A stretch of DNA of 11,306 nucleotides, taken from positions 64,001 through 75,306 of the forward strand of contig NW_022204616.1 in the NCBI RefSeq assembly GCF_008831285.2, in the 5' to 3' direction. The notes under the pieces were generated by a model. It made no database searches. It was given only the letters and a program-made list of their open reading frames with translations, and was not told the DNA's origin. The DNA comes from Nymphaea colorata (Eukaryota > Streptophyta > Magnoliopsida > Nymphaeales > Nymphaeaceae). A program made the translations under genes and the position numbers. Shown one piece after another: positions 1 through 9,348 of the stretch. Positions within the stretch are counted from its first letter, which is position 1. Every line of letters starts with the position of its first letter.

Positions 1-1
1 G

Positions 2-568
2 CTGAATTATCTCAATACAAAGTTCGGAGAAGCTATCGCACAAACCACAACCCGTCAACATCAGGAAAAACCAATAGAAAGAGAACGTAAAGACCATAAA
101 GAGAAATAAGACAAAATTACCCAGCAAATCGCATACATCTTTCCATAGTTTATCTACAATTGCCGAGAGGAAGGGGCAATATAGTAAATGACTGAATACA
201 AAATGGGAAATATACTCAAAGGGATGAGTTTCATTAAATCTTTACTTCATGATCGGCTGATAGTCCTAAAGATATTTACCGAGCTTTAAAAGAAAAATAT
301 CCAAAACTTCTTTATGTTTTTGATTCATTTTTATGTGATCAACAACCATCAAGAAATACGGGAAGACCTAAAAGCCAAAATTGCATAAAATGTTCAACAT
401 CTTTTTGATCTTGAAGGCGTCAGGAGTTCAATAACCTAACTTGAAAAATACTACGTGAATGGAGCCAAAATAGGCAAAAATGAGGCCTTTAAGTTCATGA
501 AGGCAAACAGGCAAAACCGTCAGACCTTTAGCAGTCTTTACCATTCATTAAATAAACGAAAAAAATGA
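2..568 (+). CDS. C-terminal part of an unrecognised helical protein (5' end outside window)
   Basis: Frame 2 is open from the first bases to a TGA at 566-568, giving 188 codons if TAA and TAG are sense; both occur many times. The start lies left of the window. I do not recognise the family. The product reads as a soluble, mostly alpha-helical, charged protein: a Lys/Glu-rich stretch near residues 20-40, then amphipathic segments including SFIKSLLHDRLIVLKIF and NFFMFLIHFYVINNHQEI, then VQHLFDLEGVRSSIT. It ends in a basic tail, SLYHSLNKRKK. No signal peptide can be judged because the N-terminus is absent, and no clear membrane span is present. I saw no frame break, so no 20-nt intron is needed here, unlike in the other three genes. 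It ends 79 bp before the ATG of the VPS13-like gene on the same strand. Confidence 0.7.
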
Positions 569-647
569 TTTCTCCTTATTAATTTATTTATGATTCACAA
601 TTTGTTCATAATAATACTATAGGAATCACCTCGAGGCAACTATAAAG

Positions 648-3600
648 ATGATTTAATAATTCCTCCAACGAAAACTTGCCCATTTAGTTGATCAATACAT
701 TGAAGTAAGTATCGAAATATGCAGTTTGAAAAGTTGATGCTCATCACAGCATAAGGAATGACGATCAAGAATTCCAAAATAAAGCCAAAGCTAACCTAGC
801 TTCTATCGCAAGTATTGCATATGCCTCTATAATTGGTCTCTGGTTCAATTAGCTCGCTAACTTTGAATAAACCTTGGGAGAAGCTGTTTTTCTTCATGAA
901 TAGTCCGATTCATATAGCCATATAGAATGTACACATCAAGACAAGACTGGCAAACTCAGTCAATGAAGAATATTTGCTGAAAAAGAAATAACATTTGATC
1001 GAAAGAATCACAGAGGGACTTTTCAATCCTCTTGAAGCCATACTGCGTCACAACCATTCTTACATTAATACGAAATTGAAAGAGTACTTTCTAAGCACTA
1101 TCATTTTAGAAGTCAAAAATGTATGCTTTGAAATTTAGGTCAATTTGAAGCAAAAAATTGTACTTATCCTGAAGATAGATAATTTGAAGTTTCGAAAATA
1201 AGATAAAAGAGCTGATGAAAAATAGAGAATTCATTTGGAAATTACAGGAGCTGGAGTATATTACAAAGCCTTCGGCGAAAGCTAAGTTTAGTTTATAAGT
1301 CCGACTAAGATATAATTCTAGCGAATAAAGACTGAAAACAGCCTAAGCCATAAGCGATCGTCAATAAAAACATTGAAAATTTAGAGACTTCAATTTAATA
1401 TAAACAACATCAACTATGGAGATATTGCCAGGATCATCCTTATGATTGAATGGCACAACTCATTTGATGCTTTGTCATATAATCTCTGGAAATAAAAACC
1501 CTTCATTCTCAACGAACTGAGGCCTCTTAAAAGGTTGCAATACACTGTTCACCTCATCAAAGATAGCTTCAAGCAAAATAACTACAGCAAGCAACTCAAA
1601 GCAAGAAGATTATATGTAGATCTCTATGAAAAATTACTAGCAAAGCCAAGCTAATTTACCCCATAGAACAAAATAGATCTCAATATGATGGAAAAGTAAA
1701 TGCCTGTTTGGAAAATTATTGCATATCGTTCATTCTGCATCAACATCTACAAGAATAAGATAATGGCAAGGAAGAAAAAAGCTGAAGAATTGCAAATAAG
1801 TTTGAACTAAAAAAAATAAGGCCTGGTAAATGCAAGTTGGTTTTCTAATTGGCTGGCAAGTGAAAAGAATAAAGACCAGCTAGAGTAGTAATTTCTAAAA
1901 AAGATCAATACAATTCACTTTGTCCCCGATGATATTTAATCGATTTTCTATGTGTCTGTCGACAAGCTAAAAGTCAAATTATCCATAGTGACTCAATTCG
2001 GAATCCAGCCCTTTATATCAATCGTTGGAACTGATTGCTCTTTCAAAAATACAGAATCCCTTCTTGAAAAATCGTGGTAAAAGAGTATATAAATCATACG
2101 GTGCAAGGTCTAATACGAAAGATATCTTGGGCATTCTTAAAGATATCGAAATTTTATCTCATAATGCAAAGAACATTTAGACTAATCTCAAATATTTTAG
2201 AGTGGAAGCCAAATAATAAATGAGGAGTAGGATGATTATTTCGAAGAAGTAGGCCAGTTTTTATAGATAAACTTCAAGCATGACTCGAAGGTCATACCGA
2301 TAAACCTCCTTCCATTTGACATCTTCATCAAGTATTTCTACCATAATTTAGTCATGACGTGATTTAGAAATTCTCCATCCTCCTCAACCTATAGAATCTT
2401 TCCAAGCTCACCAAAATCGGCAAACTTTAATAGAACTTCATAAACAGGATTGATCCTTGGTTGCTAGTGGAAAAGTAGAAGGAAAAAATAATCTAATTAA
2501 AGAGAAGTCAGAACTCTGAGAGCATGAAACTGTCAGGGTCTCTTAACAAAGCTGATATAAGTCCCGAAAATAATGCCAACCTTGCAAAGTTATAAGAATA
2601 GATGAAATAGAATCTAAAAGAAAAAGAAATAATCATCAGGACTACCTTCAACATAATCATCCCTTATGATCTACGCGCCTCCAAAACCCCAGAACTAGTG
2701 ATACAAATAGGTTAGTTCTATTTCAGCAAAAAGGATATTTCAAAGACAATTTAACTCAAAGGAATCATGGTCAAATACAAAATGCCAGAGAGAGAGGATT
2801 CTGAAGACGAGCAATACAAGCAAATCGTCAACTTTTTAGCACCAAGAATGGAGCAAAAAATTATTGTCCGCAAATTCAACTTGCAAATGGTCTTCTAGAA
2901 ACATGTCGGCTTTGATAACAGTCTCATCACGATCGACTCGATCAATATATAGCTCCCTCCACAACACTACCTTTTCTCACTCATATAGTTAGTTTATCTT
3001 CACATCCCAAAAAGCAAGTAAAGCAGGGCAAAGCAATTCTTCCGCAGAAAACAATCAATCGGAGAATAATTTATAGACGCCTGTTAGAATTTAAAGGAAC
3101 ATATAGCTAAAAGCATGATCTCCAGTAGTGAAAAACTAACCAAAAAAAGCATTATTCATTAAAAAAGAACGAAACAGCAAAAAATTGTTCTAAAAGGTAT
3201 GAGCATCACCCAAAAAGATTTCCAAATGTTAGTAGGATAAATAATTGTATATAGGAATGAGATTTCTTTCGATAATCAAACCTTAAGTTCTCACAACCTG
3301 AAAAAAATGAAGATAACAATCCGCAATTATAGAAGATTTATCGAAAACATGAAAAATATAAAACTTCAAATCACTAAATAATCTATAAAAAGAGGTCTGA
3401 ATAGCTAAAAGCAAAAAGGAGCTGGAGTGATGAGCTACATGACTGTCTAACTAACATAAATGAACCTCCAAGTTGTAGTTTCGTTGAAAAAATCAAAACA
3501 TGCAAATAATCCTTCGGTTAATATGGAAGTAAATGACTTTAGCTTTTTTAATAACGTTGAAGGAAACTATAAAAACGTATAAGCTAATATAGCTCTATTA

Positions 3601-6600
3601 TACGATGAAGAAATCCCAGACTCCGAGCGATCCAAACCAGTCCCATTCATAGAGACTTGCGCAATCACATACCGCTAAGTCACTTAGTTTAACCTCTTGA
3701 AGAGAACTTTGAACATAGATAAAATAAGCATCAATATCAAGCCATCTCTTTTCAAGTTTATCTCCAAGGCACTCAAGGACTACCATCTGTAAGAATAGAC
3801 GAAATGTAATGTGGTAAATGGGACCATCAACACCATCAAGATCAAAAAATCACATCAAAATTATTATAGTGAGTATAAATTAAACCAAAAACTAACAACC
3901 GAGAACTACTATTGCGAAATGTTGCTCTTTGGTACCAAGTTTCAATTATAATTCAACCAACATCATGAAGACATCCCAAAACAAAAGATACAATGTATAT
4001 AGATCAGTGATAATAACTTTCTGATCAATAGATAGACTTCTCCAAATAATTATATACTCCAATCCAATATCCGCATCTTAAATCATCAAGATAAAACCCT
4101 TTGGCTGAAAATCACAGAAAACTCTTCTGTTATAATCACACCTGATTACTAATAATAAGTAAAGACTCTAAAAAGATTGTCTCACACTCCTAAAAGACAT
4201 TTCGATATTGACCTTACTCAAAGGATATAGGAATAATAATCACTAAAAAATAGCTTTTCAAAGACAGCCAGCAAAAGGCACAATAGCTATTCGACAGAAG
4301 TATAAAAATTGAGAAATAATGGTAAGACATTCAACATAGCTTTGAAACCGAAAGAAAAGGTACATATTTTAATCGATTCTAACGATCACAAATTCATGCA
4401 GATCCTTGATCAAGGTGTTAATTTCACTGAAATTAATATCAACGAGCTGTTCTAGTAGAGTGAAAAGGTATTAAAAGGATAGGGATAGCATGAGGATCAA
4501 TATCTTGTGATTCGATCATAAATATCAAGTAAAGAAGGCGTTAAAGGATCCATTTATACTTTCCACATATACAGTCCAATCTATATCGTAAATAAGACTC
4601 CATGGGAGCTATAATACCGGCTTTCATAAGAACAAATAGGCTTCGAAGAAGATGACAATAGAAGGATAGGAAGAAGAAGATCTTTTTAGTTGGTTCCTTT
4701 GAAGAAAATCCCAATCCTATCTGCTGAGAAGATCAGAAATATCCATTATAATCAGATCCAAACCATGAAGCTGCAGCTGAACAAATGTGAGAGATAAATC
4801 AACAGTCTTTTAAATCTCATAGCGTCGATAAAATAGAGAAACGAAAATAATAACGATGGCTTTATGAAGGAAACTAAATTGGTAACTCTCAGGAGGGATA
4901 ACAGGAAGGAAATTCAACTTGTCTTGGCTCTTGAATTCTCGTCAAACATCCTCAAGATAAAAATATATCCTCAGGTAATCTTCATTAACTTGACCAAGTA
5001 AATCATAAGGTTCAAGATCAAAGAGGATCAAATCACATATCCTCAAATCACACTCTCCAGTATGAATATAGATTCGAAATCTTCACAACAGAAGGCCTCA
5101 AGATCAAAGGAAAGATAAAGATAGAAATAAAAATAAGATAAAGAAAAATAAACTTTGGATCATATCAGCTAATACATCAATATATCTGATGAAAAAATTA
5201 AAGAAAGAGATGCTCTAAAGCAACTATTCGAGAATTTCTCCAACAGTCTTTAAATATTTACTGGCAAGATATAGGAAGCAGAGAAGAAGAACTTGTCATA
5301 AAGCAGCAAAAGTAAAAGAAAATTGCTGTATAATACTACCTATATCAACTCAAATTCAATATAGATGAAGCTTTTAGGGAAATCGAGTAAAGGATATTTG
5401 AGTGATTATGGAAGTGATGGTGAATTTCGAGAAGAATTGACAGATTTTACTTAACAGCCACTATAGGAGGAGAGCCTTCTTATATATTCCGACCAAAAGT
5501 TCGTATTCTATAAAAGAGTCCTAAACATTGAAGGATATTTTAATTTGGTTTTAATATCCCCCACTGTTCACATAATCAACAAATCTCAAGCTACCTTTTA
5601 CGCGAAAAGCTCCTGCTAACACTTAGTCACTATCAATAAGAATGACCACCACTTTATCCACATCAACCAAAACACTATCGACATCCAGGCAACATTTGCC
5701 GATGAGTAGATAAGTCTTAACGAATGGATGAGACTTGACCTTACCCGCCTTGGCACAATCTACTACTCTAAGGATATGATACAGCACCATGGAAGCGGCT
5801 ACTAGTCAAAGGAATACACGCTAAGGAAGAGAAGAATGAAGAAAACCCCAAAAATATTCTACCGAATCCTACTTTGCAAGTTCGAAAGGGGTCAAAAAAT
5901 ACTCATTTAATAAAGCCAGTACCCTCCTTACTCCTTCCTCAACAATACCGGCTATAGAATAAAAATAGAATAACCGAATGAGCATTTCATTGAATAATTT
6001 GTTAATAAGGGTGATATGGGTGAATATGCTCCTAAATATCCTTATTATTCTCCAAGGTTCAAGCTTTATATTGCTTAAAAATACGAGTATAAGATGGTCT
6101 TATAATTCTAAGTGGATAAAAGAGAGACCTATTATCTTGAGAAGGATATAATTGTTTCTGTGTAAGAGTACAAAGATAAGACGATTGTGCAGATCAAGCA
6201 TAAGGAAGATATAAGCCAAAACGCCAACTTGTCAATGAGTATACTATAGAGATCTGAGGGATACCAGTATAACAACTTGCTTGAAGAAACTACTAAATTT
6301 ACATTCACGATCCATCAAATGAATATCAATGTTCTTAATAACTGGAATAGATAACTCAATACAAACCTCATCCAGGGTGCCAGTCTGATCTATTAGAATA
6401 AAAACTACAAGAATTACTATAAGTTCTAAATCAACAACGTAGAGGGGTATGATTATATGGATATAAAACCAGATTTCATCTTCAGAAGAAAGAAAAAAGA
6501 AAAATCTAGACTTTCCCTGCTGCACAAATAGAAAGTGCATAACTAAATGTTTTTGACCTTTGAATTGATCACAAATTATCATAAAAATGCCCTCATTATT

Positions 6601-7739
6601 GAAAAATGTTATATCAAACTTGACTAAATCGTCTTTTACCTCTCCGCTGATCTCATCCTAGCATACGTCAAGAACTACTACGAGCCTATCTTTAATCTAA
6701 TAAAAGTGAAACAGTATTATGAGAGCCAGCACGTTCAAAATAAGTCAGATATTGCATCCAAAACTTTCATATTTGAGTCGCTGGATTGGAATGGAACTTC
6801 ATTGAAGATATAGACCAGAAACCTCTCTATTATGGAAACCTTCCTAAACAAACAGTACTAAAAATGGCTCGTCAAATTTATCAATTGGCTCGGAGACATC
6901 AAACCTATTGGCATAGATCCACTCAAGTTGACTTATGAGCAAATTACACTCAGAAAGCTAAGGAAGCATATCAACCTCAAGAAGAAAGCTGCGGAAATTG
7001 TTCAACAGTTGATGGACTACCCTTTGAGCCAGCTAAAAGATGTAATACTATTCTTCATTGGAGAGGAGAGCAGAAATATGAAATAAAAACTGAATTTATT
7101 TTACAATTTAGCCAAATCATTGGAATACATTATCAATTTTACCCTCAGCCTCAACGAAAACCTAAAATCTAAGCTGAAGACATACAATTAAGTGTTTGCT
7201 GAAAATCATAAGTAAAACTTTGACATCATCGACAAAATGATAAGCTTCGAGTATTGTGAATGGAAGTATAAAAAAGATCACCTATCTTCCAAGCTCGACA
7301 AAAAGATCAAAAGACTCTAAAGATACAATACTCGCAATTCCATCCTTCCATATGATGAATTCAAGGCCAAGATTAAACTAGCTATGGACAACCATCTTTA
7401 AAATAAGCTCTTTAAGAAGATAGAGCACGTCTACAGGATCAATAGCGATTACATTTTCTCCGTGGTTCAATAATTGTAAATTTGCAATAATTTAGCGCCA
7501 TCATATACTCCCTCACAGAAAACTAATGGATCGTTGTACCTGTTTAGTATTTGATTGGATTTTGCTTGAACAAAGGGGATATTTAGATCACTTATTTAGA
7601 AGAACACCCCGAGAAATAATTCAAAGGAAAGTAGTCAACAATAAGGACAAAGCTATTTAAGACTGTTTAGTTGAACGAAGACCACATATTGGAGATCAAT
7701 AAGCTTCTATCCGAAAACAAGCTAAGCTCTTACTATTGA
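648..7739 (+). CDS. VPS13-like: VPS13-family bridge-like lipid-transfer protein, 2343 aa, four exons
   Basis: Exons 648-704, 725-2331, 2352-7475 and 7496-7739; stop TGA 7737-7739. The start ATG at 648 gives MI-X-X-FLQRKLAHLVDQYIE, matching the start of the chorein N-terminal domain; the domain continues as LHMPLQLVSGSISSLTLNKPW, then PIHIAI-X-NVHI and ILEVKNVCFEI. Around residues 300-360 comes the VPS13 pattern RRLYVDLYEKLL, then NMMEK-X-M and IIAYRS. Near residue 550 is PINLLPFDIFI-N-HDVI. Residues about 1285-1850 carry beta-rich VAB (adaptor-binding) type repeats with SPIYIVNKTPWEL, SPTVHIINKS and FLNNTGYRIKI. The C-terminal 350 residues are helical and charged, beginning near GIDPLKLTY. 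VPS13 proteins form a long hydrophobic groove that moves phospholipids between membranes at contact sites. The protein is shorter than typical VPS13 (over 3000 aa). ATG2 shares the chorein domain, but the VAB-like repeats favour VPS13. Well over one hundred codons are TAA/TAG. No transmembrane segment is evident. Confidence 0.85.
705..724 (+). other. 20-nt intron 1 of the VPS13-like gene
   Basis: GTAAGTATCGAAATATGCAG, phase 0 after codon 19. Without its removal the chorein frame meets TGA at 735-737. With removal, LVDQYIE joins FEKLMLITA and the chorein pattern continues in frame. Confidence 0.85.
2332..2351 (+). other. 20-nt intron 2 of the VPS13-like gene
   Basis: GTATTTCTACCATAATTTAG, phase 2 (AA|T gives Asn555). 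Retention leads to TGA at 2360-2362. Removal restores PFDIFINHDVI, which fits the VPS13 segment that usually reads like 'PLEIIYN..VI'. Confidence 0.85.
7476..7495 (+). other. 20-nt intron 3 of the VPS13-like gene
   Basis: GTAAATTTGCAATAATTTAG, phase 2 (TT|C gives Phe2263). Retention leads to TGA at 7552-7554. Removal opens a last exon of 80 more codons, AIIYSLTEN-X-WIVVPV onward, to TGA 7737-7739. If this intron were not real, the protein would end near residue 2288 of the unspliced frame. Confidence 0.78.
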
Positions 7740-7910
7740 TTATTTAATACAATCTAAAATCAAGCATATATTCATAAGATAACATAAATGCTTCCAACTT
7801 TGCCTTAATGGTTTTTTTACTTAACCATATTCAAGGAAGCCAGATAGATCTAATGAATACCTATGCTTATAATAAAAATCTTTGCCCCAATAATTCTTTT
7901 ATACAATACA
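7740..7910. promoter_or_regulatory. Intergenic spacer: 3' end of VPS13-like gene and promoter of U-box gene
   Basis: AT-rich spacer of 171 bp between two genes on the same strand. It must hold the VPS13 3' UTR and the U-box promoter. It contains a T7 run at 7812-7818 flanked by a 6-bp inverted repeat (ATGGTT 7808-7813, AACCAT 7823-7828). An in-frame upstream ATG at 7863 lies near the right edge. I see no clear TATA box or poly(A) signal. Confidence 0.4.
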
Positions 7911-9276
7911 ATGAATCCCAGGGACTATCAATAGGAGGAGAGAGATTAAAGACGTAGAGGCGGCCGCTAACCATATGAGGGTGGAGGAAAGCTGAACAGA
8001 AGGGACCGGAAGAAGCAAGCAATTTAGGAACAGCATCGACTGGATCTTTAGAAGATTGAAAAACAAATCAACTCTCTGCACATCAATCGCGAGGATCTCG
8101 AGGATGAACCTTTATTATCTAACAACTAAAATCACTAAAAAGAAAGGAATTATGCCGCTAGAGATGCTCCGAGGTAGAGAGGAAGAAGGGGAGGACGAAG
8201 GAATGAAAATTAGGAATACTAAAGAAGACCACGTGAGTAACCAAAACAGAGGGAATAGAGATAATACGTACCCCGAGAGGAAAGAAGAGAAGAGAATGGC
8301 AGTAGATACTAAAAGCCAAACCAATAAGAAAAAGATCGGCTGAGAAAGGAAAGAAACCTGGCAAGATAATAGTAAAGACTTCGCGTACGATAGTAAAGAG
8401 ACCAAGAGCGTTAGCGTAATGGGGGAAGAGGAAGAGGCGGGAGAGGCGGAAGGGGTGAAGATCGAAGAAGGTAGTAAAGAGATTAGCCCACTTAATAAGA
8501 AAGGGCAAGAATATGGTAGGAAAGGTAAAATAGACGCAAAGAAAGAGAGGAGCGCAGAAATAAATAAAAAATTAACTCGAAATTATGGAAAAATAAGGAT
8601 TTGTTATTGTGAATAACTAAAGCAATAACAGAAATAGAGGAGGTAGGAAGGAGCGAAAAGATAGGGATCACTAGGGGAACGAGCATTTCAATAGAAGATA
8701 AGACAGGAGAGACGACCGGAGATAAGATAGAAGAGAAGACAAAAGATAAGATAAAAGATAAGACAGGAGATAAAAAATTGAGCATAACCTGGGAGACCAG
8801 CAATACGACAAAGTAAACAAAAAGTAATATCAAAACAAAAACGTCTTTGAAGATCTGAAATAAATCGATTTTGGAGATAAGGCAGATATCAATCCAAAAA
8901 GACAAAATAAGATTGACAAGAAATTCCCGAACCGATAGCCTTAAATTCCCAAGAAATAGGTAGCTAAACCTAAGGAACAGCCATCGCCAGTTAAAGCTGA
9001 AAAAGTAGTCGAAAAAAGTGAAAGTAAGAAATAAATCGACAAGGAAAATCCTCCTGAATACTTCCTATGCCCTATCACCCAAGGTAATTCCATATTTATT
9101 CAGTCCTGATGCAATCTCCAGTTATCTTAGCCTCGTGTGGCCATACTTTCGAATAAACCGTGATAAGAGATTGGCTCAAGAAGCAGCTGCAGTGCCCTCT
9201 TTGCAAAAGATAAACCAATCTTAACTTGATCATTAAGAATTTTGCATTGGCTGAGGCGCTTGCCAGCTTCAAATGA
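7911..9276 (+). CDS. Arg-rich/RGG protein with C-terminal U-box (RING-like) E3 domain, 441 aa, three exons
   Basis: Exons 7911-8602, 8623-9083 and 9104-9276; stop TGA 9274-9276. Residues 1-350 are extremely charged and low in complexity: RGG-type motifs near residues 15 and 90 and NGGRGRGGRGGRG at 170-182, Arg/X/Glu helix-like stretches, and a DRRX/DKRX tetrad array at 255-281. Residues 374-441 form a U-box: PPEYFLCPITQ, LMQSPVILASCGHTFE, TVIRDWLKKQLQCPLCKR, then LNLIIKNFALAEAL. U-box domains bind E2 enzymes and promote ubiquitin transfer. This one keeps Cys396-x-His398 and Cys415-x2-Cys418, as in RING domains, but lacks a full set of eight zinc ligands. RGG and Arg-rich regions commonly bind RNA, so a ubiquitin ligase acting on RNA-protein complexes is an inference. 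The start at 7911 was chosen over 7863, which would add MLIIKIFAPIILLYNT. It converges with the BPI-like gene, 72 bp between stops. Confidence 0.82.
8603..8622 (+). other. 20-nt intron 1 of the U-box gene
   Basis: GTTATTGTGAATAACTAAAG, phase 2 (TT|C gives Phe231). TGA at 8610-8612 inside the intron stops the upstream frame; the downstream frame continues as NNRNRGGRKERKDRDH. The intron holds a perfect inverted repeat, GTTATT-gtg-AATAAC. The flanking protein is low in complexity, so the exact edges rest on the frame shift and the fixed 20-nt size more than on homology. Confidence 0.75.
8690..8773 (+). repeat. DRRX/DKRX tetrapeptide repeat array inside the U-box gene
   Basis: Purine-rich 12-nt units of the type GAY AGR AGA TAA recur about seven times and encode DRRX, DRRD, DRRX, DRRE, DKRX, DKRX and DRRX. 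Units differ by synonymous and Arg/Lys changes, so the array looks diverged and protein-level rather than a recent slippage product. Confidence 0.7.
9084..9103 (+). other. 20-nt intron 2 of the U-box gene
   Basis: GTAATTCCATATTTATTCAG, phase 1 (G|TC gives Val385). It splits the U-box between CPITQ and LMQSPV. Retention leads to TGA at 9107-9109. Removal gives an uninterrupted U-box match, which makes this one of the best supported introns here. Confidence 0.9.
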
Positions 9277-9348
9277 TTATAAATAGAAACTGCTGCTATT
9301 ACAACCGACAACTATGATTGATAATTGTGCCATAATATTTGATGAGAA
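9277..9348. other. Convergent intergenic spacer
   Basis: Seventy-two bases separate the stops of two convergent genes and must contain both 3' UTR ends or overlapping ones. No terminator-like motif is recognisable. Confidence 0.5.

Noticed and set aside
130-170. A possible 20-nt GT...AG intron (GTTTATCTACAATTGCCGAG) in the first partial gene
   Set aside because: The frame is already open through it, and removing it leads to a nearby TGA.
2320-2365. VPS13 as a frameshifted pseudogene
   Set aside because: All three frame changes are bridged by 20-nt GT...AG segments whose removal restores conserved VPS13 sequence. Random frameshifts would not do this.
3598-6582. Minus-strand open frames at 3598-3786 and 6244-6582
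   Set aside because: They lie antisense inside VPS13 exon 3, which is open for over 1700 codons with recognisable VPS13 features.
7808-7828. T7 run with flanking 6-bp inverted repeat as a terminator
   Set aside because: The stem is short, the loop is long, and such terminators are bacterial; in AT-rich ciliate spacers it is likely chance.
8056-8616. Standard-code plus-strand frames at 8056-8343 and 8419-8616
   Set aside because: They are out of frame with the U-box gene, and vanish as candidates once TAA/TAG are read as sense in the right frame.
8115-8905. Hydrophobic open frames on the minus strand in the U-box gene region
   Set aside because: They are the antisense of purine-rich Arg/Glu/Lys codons. 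The plus strand has a clean three-exon gene with a U-box in frame; the minus-strand frames show no family features.
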